Shown: in pieces, positions 48,791 to 61,500 of the stretch
Layout of the letters: each line of letters opens with the position of its first letter
Position numbering within the stretch: the stretch's first letter is position 1
Assembly: GCA_004026145.2 (NCBI GenBank)
Contig: CP034975.1
Span: forward strand, 11,967,418-12,031,417
DNA: 64,000 nt
Reading direction: 5' to 3'
Source of the DNA: Takifugu bimaculatus
Lineage: Eukaryota > Chordata > Actinopteri > Tetraodontiformes > Tetraodontidae
The notes under the pieces: generated by a model
The model's input: the letters and a program-made list of their open reading frames with translations, nothing else
Databases searched by the model: none
Told to the model about the DNA's origin: nothing
Program-made: the position numbers and the translations under genes

Positions 48791-51700
48791 AAGAAGTGAG
48801 CAGATGTAAAGGGCCAACAGCAGAGCTCAGACCGTCTGTTTCTTCTTGATTTCTGTCTGTCTGTCTGTCTGTCTTTGGCAGGTTGGGTTTAGACAACACG
48901 GTATTATGAGAAGACATGAGAGTCACCTCAGAGACGCAGCCCTGTGTTTAATCTGGCTGTAAACCTCACGTGTTCTTGCATTCAACGAGAATTTGAGTTT
49001 TCAAGGTTGGTCTTTTCACGTCATTGGTGTTTTCAGACATCTGTGGCTGCAGAAAACCTGTTGAATATGATAAATTCTGTAAATTTGAGTCTTTCTCAGT
49101 TTGTAAATGCCAGAATATTTATGCTGAGCCTTGAACGTGACCTCTTCTGCAAGGTCAGAACCTTGGAACTATCTGGTAAACAAACTAATAAACAGTCTTC
49201 CCCTCATTAGGAGACGTCTGGTTATTGTTGTTGACCTGCGTGCTTTCTCTCCTTTTTAGTTGGCTAATTTTACAATTATTCTTTACTGGAGGAAAGTCAG
49301 AATTTACATGCAACAATTAAAAAATTCCCTTTTTGGCTGAAAAACCTGGTAACAACCTTTCAGTGAACACTATGGCTGAAGCCGACGCGACCCAAACTGT
49401 CGCGTGCTTTCAAACGTGCTCTGAAAATACTCGGCCTCGTAACGGCAGCAGCCTCCTAACCAGCAATTTCCATCTCCCACACAATGTTGTTTAGATGTCT
49501 CGGCCACCTGAGTCACTCCCTCCCCATCGCCGCCTTTGTCTCTGCGCTTTCCTCCGTCCGCCTGTCTCCTCCACGCGTCTCCGAGTTCTGCGCCGCCTTG
49601 AACTCGCCACGCCGCAATGTTTAGACAAACTGCTGGAGGCAGAGACGCGCAGGCTGTGGTGGAGAGCGATGCTAACGTTTCTGCCGTTCGGCTGTGTGAA
49701 ACTTACCCAAATGTTTGACTGAGAAGCTTTAAAGGTGGGACCCAACAATCCCCACAAGGAAACAAATGAGGGATTGTGACACTGAAAATGGTGATTTTTT
49801 TTTTTACAGCCGCAACATTAAACTTTAATTGTTTGCATTTCAAAGTGCTGAATTGTTTGAATAAAAGGTGCCAACATCAACTCCGCGCCTTGCTTAAACA
49901 GTTACAGAGCTTTTTACACAGCCATTCGTTTATTTAGCGGCTAAATAAAGAAGAATCAGCCACTCGCATAAATCATTTTGGTTTAATTTATGCTCCAACA
50001 ATGCCTGGATTTAGGAAATAACAACATTCATTCATAGTTCTAACACATGACTGAAACAGCATTTTGTGTCTTGCAATTGGAGGGGTGCTGAGGTCTGAAT
50101 GACCCTCTATGGAAAGCTTGCAACTGTTAACCTTTGAGTTCTGTCAGGGTTCTGCAAACCCACCGTAGACTTTATAGCCTTAAGGAGACCAAAAAAGAGT
50201 TTTTTAGATGATTTTCCTTTTTTTCCCTGTACAAAAGCGGCCAAATTGGTCGTCAGAACCCTCTGAGTTGCAGTTTTCTCGGGTCTCAGCCATCTTACAT
50301 GAATATGTGATGGGAAAAAAGAGCAGTTATGTTTTCCCACCCATATCACATTGTTTCTCAGGCTGGACCTCAACCATCAGGAGAAGAAGCAACAGAGAGT
50401 GAAAAAAAAGCAATGTGGGTCATTTTTGGCAAATGGTGTGTGTGTGTGTCTGGTTTTGGTAGCGGCCCTGTTGGTGGGAGGCGTCATCCCAGAACGCTGG
50501 ATGCAACCACCGAGTTACCAGTAAGTTCCAGTAATCTGGAGCTGAGGTTACAAGAAAAAGGCAGTTTAATCCAACAGATATGCAATTAAATTAGTGCACT
50601 GTTGATTCCCGTCCCATCATGCATCATAGGTGCTTCTTTAGGGGGTAGAGACCTCACTTTAAATAGAAAGGTGGCTCCAGCATGTGTGTATAGTGTGTGT
50701 GGATGTGTGCTTGTGTATACAGTACAAAGTACAAGAGCCCAACCCTGCAGGGACCAAAACACAGGCTTGGTGTCCAGCTGCCGTCAGAGCTCTAACTGCA
50801 TCCTGCTCACTTTGCTCTTCCCCTGGAATTTTGGTTTAGCTTGCCTTTTCTTTCAGACAGATGTTCTCTGATGTTTGAAGGAAGAAGAACTTTTTCTGAG
50901 CCGGAGCCTGATGAAATGGTGTCTGACCCACTTTGACTACAATGTCTGGTTTTGACTCATCGCAGATGCTTCTGTTGCCACTTTCAAGAATACTCAGGGG
51001 GGGAAAGGGGACAAACACTCCAAGGCTCCGCAGATTTTATTGCCGCGAGCCGACATCTTCCAGTGACACAGTGGAACAATGAGGAGGCAGAGAGAAAACA
51101 GTGCCGTGTGCTGGCAGCCGCTGTCATCCAGCGGCCTTTCCGACCACATTTCTGTCACACCCTTAATTTAGTCTCACTTTTCTGCGCTGCAGAACCTCCA
51201 GACAGGCTACTCTTGAAAAACAAAAGTGATCATTTAGGTTAGGGAGCACAAAGTGCAGTTCAAGGACGAGCGGGACTTGGCAGCGGTCTCCTGTCCTGAT
51301 GAAAGGATGGGTGACATGCAGAGAGACGGGAGGCTGCTGTCTCTGTTCAGAGAGTCGCTGCCGTTCTCCAGACAGGAGCCAACAATATGACGGTGGCTGT
51401 TGATTCACGCAACCTGTGATGTGATCAAAGCCGGTGGCCGAGGCCCCGTCATTGTTCTTATCAACCTTTGCATGCTGCTTTTCAGCACTCAGATAAGACA
51501 GAACAATCCGGGCATACCTCGCTGTTTTTGCTGAGGAGGACTTTTTTTTTTTTTTTTTCAAGTTTGGGGACTCATCGGATGGCGAAACTTTAAAATTAGG
51601 GGAAATCATAAAGGTTTTTAATGGCTAAAATTAGATCACTTCTGCAAAATTGTCAGTTCTGTATCTGGAAAATATCCGAATGTGGAATGTTCCTTAAAAT

Positions 51701-52320
51701 CTGCTCAATTACAATCCCTTGGATTGTATTAAAGTACAGCAAATAGCTAAATAAACAGATTAAATCTGTTTGCCTGGTCAATAAATCAGTTTAACTTCGG
51801 CTGTGTTTGTGTTCAGCCTTTTAAAGTAAGCATTCTCCCACTCCAAACTCCTCGTACAGTCTGGTACACTGTAGTCAGATGCGTCATCATGACTGTATAA
51901 GAAAAAAAAACGCAACATATACATTCCTTTTCATGGGTCATGTTATTCTTGGCACTGGAATTACATTTTTACACCTGGTCTGGGCCCTCTGGAAACCGCC
52001 GTCATGGTGTAGTGGAACAGTCGCCTTCTATGTGGCCCGACGGCCAGGCTCGGAAAACATGTAATATACGCAGAAAAGGTGCGGTGAAGTATGCAGATAA
52101 TGTAGCTGTGGCCTGATCCTGCTTCAGTTTACTTTTGGAAGTAAACTGAACACACAGTGTCTCCAAGTCACTACATATTTAACAGAAAATGATTCATTAA
52201 ACTAAAATATCTGTAAAATAATGCATTTTCTCAATATAGAAAAAAGATCCATATTAAGATCAAACTGCGAGATATTAAGTTAATATTTACTTTTAAAAAA
52301 CACATTTTCTGTACTGAAAT
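47040..52320. other. Intergenic, no gene seen
   Basis: Microsatellites include (GT)n near 48594-48608 and 48758-48788, a short (CTGT)n near 48854-48874 and a poly-T run at 51542-51559. The stretch 49,380-49,690 has many CpG and no clear splice structure; it might be a distal regulatory or promoter-like element. No gene can be supported. Confidence 0.45.
48758..48788 (+). repeat. (GT)n microsatellite
   Basis: About 15 GT units. Confidence 0.95.
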
Positions 52321-52627
52321 AACCGGAAGCGCGTCTGCAATGCTCTTATTCTGAAAAGGATCGGCGGAACTCGCCTTACGTAGCCACCGGCAAGCTTCAC
52401 GACTGGCGCTTCAAACCGCGCACATCTCGGTCGCGAGGCTCATATCATCAGACACAGAGGCGCGCGCCGTGCGGACGCTCCCCACTGGATTCACCTCCGC
52501 TCCCCCCGGATCACCACCTCCGTACCATGGATGCTCCCGGGGCGCCTTCCCCGCTCTCCGCCGGATAAAGTGGACTTTACGCGCGTGTCATGGGAATATA
52601 CCGGAGCCGTGGATCTATGCTGCCTTG
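52321..52627 (+). promoter_or_regulatory. arhgap20: Inferred CpG-rich promoter and 5' UTR of arhgap20
   Basis: The 300 bases before the arhgap20 start codon are locally CpG-rich (for example GAGGCGCGCGCCGTGCGGAC), unlike the AT-rich DNA upstream. This is typical of a TATA-less vertebrate promoter. No clear TATA box was seen. The transcription start is not fixed by the sequence. Confidence 0.5.
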
Positions 52628-54500
52628 ATGGAAACCATGTCGCCGCAGCAGGGGACCATGGGACAGAACAGGTCCGACTCGCTGACGGGGGAGATCAAGT
52701 CGCTGCCCGAAAACAAAAAGGTACCGGGCGGGCACGTTTCTCTCCGGGAACCGTGAGCTTTTAATGCGCTGTTGGTTGCGGATTAAACTGTTAAAAGCAA
52801 ACAATTGGCATTTTATTGCAGCTAAGTGGTAAATGAGTGTACTTGTGCAGTTTATTATTTCTAATCTGCTGATTCCTGGGATCTCTGCCACTTTGATTAG
52901 TTCAAATATGCCCCCATATGAACTAATTTGGCTTGTTTGGTGTGATTCCATTACTTTATAAGGATTTCTTAATGAAGAACGTCATGTTAAGGTGACGGTG
53001 CTTTGAGCTGAGTGTTATTTTATGACCAATAACACTAATTTATTTGTATTTAATCACATTTTTAATGATATTAATGCAGCATTAAAGGGAGCTTGGCTTA
53101 TTCCGAAGCTAAATATTTGCTGAAACGACTGAAGAAAACCCAAATTTAAAAAACAAAATAAATTTGTGTTTTCTTCAGTGTTTAATCCGGACAACCAGCA
53201 TCTGTAGAGCTCTTTGATCATTGACTTTGTTAATCAAGGCGCCTCCGCAATGCCCGTTTCTGACTCTTTTTCCCGAAAAAGTATTCGCATTTTCTTTTTA
53301 AATGAAATTCAGTTTGCTTTGTTGGAATGGAGAGATGATGATGGCGATGATGGTGATGAAGATGATGATGTTGATGATGATGAAATTGGAATATTCAGCA
53401 GCTGCTCAGTTCACTCGCAGTAAACAGCGCCCCCATCCACGGTGTGTTCGAAGACTGTAACTGCAGTACAGATGAGGGGGGGCGAACCTTATTTGGGCTG
53501 AGATTAGAATCAAAACGGGTAAAGGGTATCCCACGGCTTCCGTAATTACCACTTAGGCAAAAATCAGTGACGTCAGAAAGTGTCTGCCTTGTTGTAGCTT
53601 AAAAATGACTTTTGCAAAGGTAAAACTGGTCCAAATCTGTGAATCCGCACATCTTATTGTTCATTTATCAGCAGCCAAGACTGTTTTTATGAATCTGTAG
53701 AGCAAGTACAGCTGGGCTGCATCAAACATGAGAGTGGACCTGTCAGAACCAGCCGACACACCAGAACTTTTCTGCCCTGTGAGCGTCGGGCCGCAGGCGC
53801 CTTTTTTCTCTGTGTAGTCTGTCGCTGCTTCACGTTTTCTGTCCTCTGAGCGTTGCCTGAACTGTGTCAATTGTGCCGATCCGTTTTACCCCGTGCACGT
53901 AGCAGAACAGTCCGGACCTGACAGGAATGTTACCCGTCAGTCGTTGCAGAATGAGCCCAGGAAGAAGGGTCTCATTCAGCTTCTATTTCTGCACCTCGCT
54001 TTTCCCCCCCCCTCCCGAGACATTTCCAAGCTGAAAGGCTGCAGTGTGTGTTTGGGGCATTTGTGGGCGCTTGTGATATTTATTCAGGCTCCGCGTGATT
54101 TTGTTTTAAATAAATGAGGTTTAATTGAAATAGCTGCAGGTAGCCGCAGGTATGCTAGTTCTTTTCCTACAGCGAGAATATACGAGGTCCCCTCAACTGC
54201 TCCTAACACACATGTGTTTGTTTAATGTCTGGTATTCCTCTGTCACTCAGCTCCCAGTCTTCCGTCTTTTACAGTCCCGCTTCTCCTTTTTCTTTGCTTC
54301 TCTCAAAGACACACACACACACACACGCTGGAGTTTTGCCCATGTGTGTGTTTCCGGATCACAAGCCAACAGCCAGTTCTCCCCCTGCAGCTCTTCGGCC
54401 GTTCTGTCACCCTCCTCTTCTCAAGCAGAAGATGTCGTTCGGCAGCAGAATGCAAATCCGAACCCGCAGCTTTATTCCCCGCTCCTGTTGACCTCTCCCT

Positions 54501-54531
<31 letters not shown>

Positions 54532-55502
54532 CCCACGCCGAGCAGAAGATGAAGACCTTGGCTCAGAGGCGGCAGTCGGCTCCCTCACTGGTCATCAGCA
54601 AAGCACTCACCAGATCACGGAGCACGTCCAGGTAGGAACGCCCTTTTTTATTGTTTTGCAGTTTAGGGAAAAGGCCCTTGTGGAGCTGAGGTCCTCCTCC
54701 TCGATGTTTTACATAACGCAGAATGCTCCCGAAGTTACGGAGAGTAGCAAGAATTTGGCCCTTGGTTCTCGTATGTGGTGGGTTTGTGCATGGAGGTTTG
54801 TATTGTTGCGGATGGAATCTGGTGCAACAACATGCAGCTGTCAGTCATGTTTACCGGTGTGGCCATTTGACCCCCCGCAGCAGCCGATAAGACAGGTTTA
54901 CTTTAAACTACTGTGGTTAAACTACCAGCTTCGAACCAAGCAATGGTAATAAAAAAGTAAAGTTGGCCTCCTTGGCTGCCACGAAGGGATAAAAGCTCAT
55001 CGGTCACCTTTCATCACCTTTGTGTGGTACAAATCCCTTCCTCTTCCTTTTACAACGTCGGAAATTAGGTATTACCTTCCCCCACCCCCAGGTGTATATA
55101 GTTTCTGACAATCCCCCCATTGGGGGATTTTTTGAAAAAATGAGGCTTGTCACAGAGGAATAAATAGTTTTTATTGGGTCATCAGGATCTTTCACTGAAT
55201 CCCGCAAAACAGATGGAAAAACCTCAACATGCCAGTTAAGACCCTTAAAATGCTGATGGTTTAGGTGAGGTTGTGCAGTCCAGGGTCTCTCGGGTGTGAT
55301 GTGGCCAGACTGTCTGACATGTTTAGAACGTGTGTGTGAGCTGGGGTGTGTGTGAGCTGGGGTGTGTGTGTGTGAGCGGGCGACTTGGTCGTTTGTTGCT
55401 TGCAGCGAGAGTTCGGCGCTCTTACGTGTGAGAGTGGGTCATTTTAGAGCAGCGTTGAGCGAAACACTCCACACTTTTAAATGGGTCAGCGCTCTCGGGG
55501 AA

Positions 55503-55545
<43 letters not shown>

Positions 55546-58500
55546 GAGGAAAGTGAGTCTCAAATTTTCAGCTTGTGTGCAAAGATAGAAAAGGTGAGAC
55601 AAACCAAATTCTTATGTTGCTGCTGCCCCCTTTTTCTCTGTTGGGGGGGGGGGGGGTTCTGTAGGATGTATGGAGCCAGGGCTTGACACTCTCTGCTCTC
55701 ACCCTTAACCTTTGACCTCTTATAAGGAGGTGTGGGAGCGAGTCGGGTCATCTGGGGTCAACACATCTCATGTCGATGAGTGAGGGTGGTGTTCATTAAT
55801 GTCTGGGGGGGGGGGGGGGCCTGGGCAGGGGGCTCTAACCTCCAGGCAGGGCAGAATGTGACACAGTCAGGTGTGGCAGAGGCAGGAAGGGTTAAAAAAA
55901 AAGGCACTTTTTTATACATCACAACAACCGGAGCAAATAAAAATGTCTTATCCCAGCTCGTTTAACTGTGGGGTGCCTCAAGGATCTGTTCTTGATCTAC
56001 TCCTGCTTTCAATTCTGAAATGTTAAGTGGGGGGGGCACTTTCACATGTCTGCTTTGGAGCAAACCAAGCCTTGATTCTATGTTGATTTAAAGATTCAAA
56101 GTAATTGATTAGTGGCTGGGCCCCTTCTACAGATCTGTTGTCCTCTGTTGTGTTTTTATCCCTTTAACCAATCAAACGTTATTGAAATGATTTCACTATC
56201 TTTCAAACCGTCCACATTTTATCTTAATACGTCGCATTTTGAGATTTTCTGTCTGAATTTTAAAAGTGCTGGTGAGCCCCGTCAACCCTGTTTTCCACGT
56301 CCCCTCGGTTCAGATAGGGAACACTGACATTTACCAGCAGAAGGAACCAGCCTGTGCTTCTGCTTTTTTTGCCCAGTCTGTGGGCCTTTTTTTTCCTTTT
56401 CAGGCATTTTCACTTCGCACCGTCTGAGAGAAAACCCTTAAGAATAAAGATCTTTTCACACATCACAGCAACACTGGCTTGCAGATGGACGGGTTGGCCT
56501 GGTGACTCCACAGAGTCAGAGCCGCTCTTGTTTGGGCCTTTTTCTCCACTCCACTAAAAGTTCCCTGAATCACGGATCGTGGATATTTGTAGTTCCTCAT
56601 CGTCGCTCTTCTGGCTCCTAAATTTTGAGTTTCCTCCTGAAAAAAGTAAACATACAAGTGTGGCTTATAGACATTATAAGCATATATAGATTTCTTTTCC
56701 TGTTTTTCTTCTTTTGCCCTTTCTGAACACCTCAGTGACCTTCAGTTCACCCTCTTGCATCACCTGAGAGACACACACATTCTAAAGGCTCCGGGCCCAG
56801 CATAACCTCATCTGTCAGCCTGCAGGGCTACAGTATTACCGGAGTCCCTTCCCTCCCAGGAGGGGAAATCGATACCATACAGAGGAAAGGGGCAGAGCAC
56901 AAAAACATATGATTGGCTGGTATCCTTGACCTCACACCCACTGTGACGCCACAAAATGACTTCTACACACACACACAAAAGAACACCTGATGGTAACCGC
57001 ACATGCAAATCATTTTCAGGCAAGTTTTTCTTTTTATCGTCTTTTTAAATGTGATTTTTTTCTTCTTACGTCGTGGTCTAAATTTGATTATTTGACCATC
57101 TGAGTGCGATTGACAACATGTGCATATCTTGTGCCGTTATCCAGAGCGCAGTGTAATGAAAAAGGCATTTCTTTTATTGAGCTCTGCTAAAGATGTCATG
57201 GCTCGCAGCCCCCGGGTCACATGTCCATTAATCGCCATAAGAAAAAGTTTCAAGGCTCTGATCTCATCGCTCCGTGTGTGTGTGTGTCCCAGTGTGTGTG
57301 TGGCGGCCAACAATGACCTTATGCTGTAGTGTGTTGGATGGAAATGAGCCGGTGTGTCCGGAGGCGTTTGGAGGCAGGTGGAAGCAGTAAGGAGGGAGAA
57401 GGTGGAAAAGATTTGCCTCATCACATCATGGTATTGTGAGGAATTGTTGCTCGAGCTGTTAAACACAAGAGACTTTAGATACTTACTTTGGATTTTGTGG
57501 TTTTGCATTTGCGTTCAATTCCCTAAGCTAGCTAACGACAAGAACGTTTTTAGTCAGTAAATATTTGCATTCTGCTGAGGCCAAACCGGGGATGCTGTCA
57601 GAAAGTTGTGCGTTTTTGAGGGAGTTGTGTTTTTTTTGTGTAAATCCCAGTAATTTATTTGCTTTTTTAGTGTTTTTTGACATGCAGTCTTGCAAACCAC
57701 CAGGTTGGTACCAGCAAACCACACTCAAGCGATTTGCTGATGCTTCTCTTTCACTTGTGTTATTCAGACAAGTCAGATTCTGCGTGTTACGTAAGAAGCA
57801 AATGAACCAGGCCAGCAAACCTCTTTTCATTCAGCACTTTGTCCCAGATTGGTGACATAAAATCTTAAAATACTGCTGGAGCCATGCAGGCAGACTCGCT
57901 ATCAGAGGCAAATCAACTGCAGATGCATGTGATGAATCAGACACGTGTGTAACCACACACACACACACACACACACGCCGTCCCTCTTTGGGACAATAAT
58001 AAAACCGAACAGATGGGCTGTGTTGTGTAAGTGCGTGTCATTGGTTCCGTGAGGTCTGCTCAGTCTGGCCCGCCTAACTGACAGCAGAGCTGATGCTCTG
58101 ATGAGCAAAGTGGATGCACATAAGCATGAGAGAGACAAAGAGAGATAAACATGGTGCTGGAAAGAGGCAGTGGTGGAGGTTTAGCCTGTTTAATGAACTT
58201 TAAGGGAATATTTCTCCTCTCTTGTAAAGATAAAATGTATTAACACCGGCCTGTAAACCAAAGTAATCAGGGTCTGTCTTTATGCAGATAATCATTCTCA
58301 GTTCCACTTAATTATTCATGCTGGGACATTAGTATATGCACTTCATTGTGTCCTAAAAAGCCAACATTTCTCCTCACAGGGCTCCATCTCAAAGGTGGCC
58401 GTGCGGAGCCGAGTAGGGCGAGATCTCAATTTATCAACATCACATGACGTACAATGGCGCCATTAGCTCCTCGTCAGTCAGATTCAAAAGCTGGGCGACT

Positions 58501-61500
58501 CCACTGTCGCTCATACATTCAGGAGGACGGGATGTGTGGTGAATACGGAAGATGTCTTCTTTTTGGGGGGCGTAGCACAATGTGAAAGGGTCTTAATGGC
58601 ATTAGGACATTTATAAATGTGTGTGTGTGTGTTGGGGGGCAGCTCCGCTAACGAGGAGCATTCCCCTCTTCTGCAGTGCGATAAGAATAAAGGAGGATGG
58701 GAAGTCGAGACTTACTTCCCGAACTGCTAAACCCAAAAGCCTCCATGCTGTCCGTCTTTGGTGGTTTTTACCCCTGGGCTGACCCCGTACCTAGGAAATT
58801 GGCAGCTTTGACTGCAATTGAGGCAAAAATGACTGAGCTGGCTTGATATGCTGTTTTGTTGGGTCGGTTTGGATAATTCGGCGCCATAAAATCTGATCAA
58901 AGGTTGTGGACAGCTGACCTCTGCATGCTGTTATACGGACATGGGGTCAAGGCCGCTGTGGGTGATGCTATCAGTGTCTTATCAGGAGATATCACTTAAA
59001 TTCACAACTCATTTTGTGTTAAATGATCAGTTAAACTATCAGTCATTTGTTTCAGTCATATAATGGGCTGGAGCACATGAAACAACAGCAGCCGCGGAGT
59101 CTAAAAAATGTAATCTTAGTTTTATAAGTGAAACAAATCCTTGTTCCTCCAGGAACAGTAAATCCATCAGCATCCTGTCCATCCCAGCCTCTTATCCCAA
59201 CAAACCTCAACATTTAATTGGTTACATTACTTCGCTCAGCCCCATTTTGGAGTTTATTTTTGGACGACGGACAAAGGGCAGCGCTCTGGCATCCATTAAT
59301 TAATTACATAACCAATCACTTACGTAACCTTCCTTCAGTGAGGAGATTCTTTGATGCTTTGGTCAATTCCTCGGACCTTTGTCTTGATTGTGGGTCTCCG
59401 TGTGCATCCGTGCGTTCCAAAAACAGCGAGACGGCACGAGGTGGTGCGTGAGAGAGTGGAGACACAAAAGACTGCGATAGACGACGCTTGTATTTGTGTA
59501 ACAGGAGATCTGGACTTTAAATCTGGCATTTAAGGGTAAACAGGAAACGATAGTGCTCTCAAACTACTTCCTTCCCCCCTGAATGTCCCTCCTCTGTTTC
59601 CATCTGTCCATCAGTCACACAGATTGACAGCAAAAGAAGCAGAGACAAGATGGCCCATTCCTGTTGAGATGACGAAGCCCCCACCATATTAATTAAATGT
59701 TAATCAGCACCCTCTTGTCCCATTTTTTTCTGTCCTTAGGGAAAGCTGCCTGACACCAGTCAGCCCAGAATCATGTCCACTCGTCCAGGCCTTCCTCGCC
59801 GAGTGTCCAGCCCGTCTGTTCTTGGATCACGCCCAAGCACAGCTGAAGACAGGCCTGCAGACCCAGGAGAGACACCTCTTCCTCTTTAATGACACCCTCC
59901 TGGTCGCCAAGGCCAAGTAAGTCTCTCTGTCTTGGGAGTTAAGGAATATGTTTGTGTGTCGGAGTGAGAGTTGGACAGGAAATGCAGACTGGGAGACCTA
60001 AAGAGGAATCGGAGGAACAAATAAGCAACGTTTTCATGTCTCGCATTGGAGAAATGGAGAAATGCCACAGTGCAGATAAAAACAAGCATTGGTGAAGGAT
60101 GGGTTAATGTTTTTGTCCTGTATTTTTCCTCAAATTTTCTCTTTTTACTGCATTCTTTCACTTCTCCCTCCGTCATTTTCTCTCCCGGTATATAATTATT
60201 TCCCAGCCAATTAAATCCATATGAAGACTGACTCAGATCAAAGCTACTCTGGCCCCATGCACACACACACACACACACACACACCCACCCACGCGTACAC
60301 CCTCAGTGCAGACCCGGCAGGTCCACTGTGGTCATGCGCCAGTGGGCGGGGCCGACCCCTCCAGCACCACTAGCATATGCTATAATTGGCTGCTACACAG
60401 TGGCTGAGCACAGGGTGAGTTAGAGGAATGTCTTGGTGTGTGTATGTTTACGCATGCGTTTTTAACCTTAATATCTGTGTAATAGCAGGGAGAGTGCACG
60501 TGTGCCACATGCTGGAGCTTCTCTCTCTGTAATCACAGATGTAGTGGTGGATAAATACACTTTTACTGGGGCTAAATTGCTGGATCTATAATCTATTTAA
60601 AGGAGTTCTCGCTGCACTGCCATGTGTACTTTAGAGGTTTGTGGAGAAAAAGGTTTTATGAGGAAAATTTAAAGTTAAAGCTTTAATAATTTAATTAAAA
60701 CGCTTCATTACTTGGGGACCCTGTTATCAGAACATTCTTTGGCATCTTTTAATGTCCTGGTGGCTTTTCTTATCATAAACATCTCCTGTCTGGTGTCACT
60801 GGGTCACAAGCAAGAGAGTAAACTTATCTGGTTGTACATGAGGTTGTCCGACCAGCGTGTGCGGTCCTGCTGTAGGTGACCACGCATATCGAGAAAAACA
60901 AGCTACTTCTGACAACAAGCTCCGCCCCCTGAAATTAGCCTGAAAGCACCTTTGCATACTTTGGTTTCTAAATCCGAGAGGGCGTTTCTGATCAATTTCT
61001 TGGGAGAAAATTAATAGTTTGAATAAAAAGCAATCACAAATAAACAATAACGGACAGCTGAAATGACTGACATGGCATTTCGATGTTAAGCTAGATCAAT
61101 ATGACGTTTTTTGCAGGCTTCGTTTAACAGAGAGCGCTTTGTCTCCCGTAGATCTCCCACCCATTTTAAGGTGAAGGCCCAAGCCCGAGTGTGTGAGATG
61201 TGGGTGTCCCACTGCATAGAGGAAGTGTGTGAGGGAAGCACAAACCCAGAGAAGAGCTTCGTCGTGGGCTGGCCCACCTGCAACTTCGTGGCCACCTTCA
61301 GGTACGCAGCAGTGGAGAAGCGTGCACACGGAGACCAAACTGAACATCTGGAGAACATCTGCTGACAGTGTGTGTAGGATGTAATACCAAACACGCTGCG
61401 CATATCTCTGTCACGCCAGCGTGACTCACTGATGCGTGCTTCTTAAAAAGTACACGGCGTTCCGAGGCCGTGTTGCAGTATAGAACTGGAAATTCAACAC

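Noticed and set aside
53214..53423. Acidic frame with an Asp-rich run in arhgap20 intron 1
   Set aside because: It derives from an imperfect GAT-type simple repeat (about 53334-53381), with no splice support.
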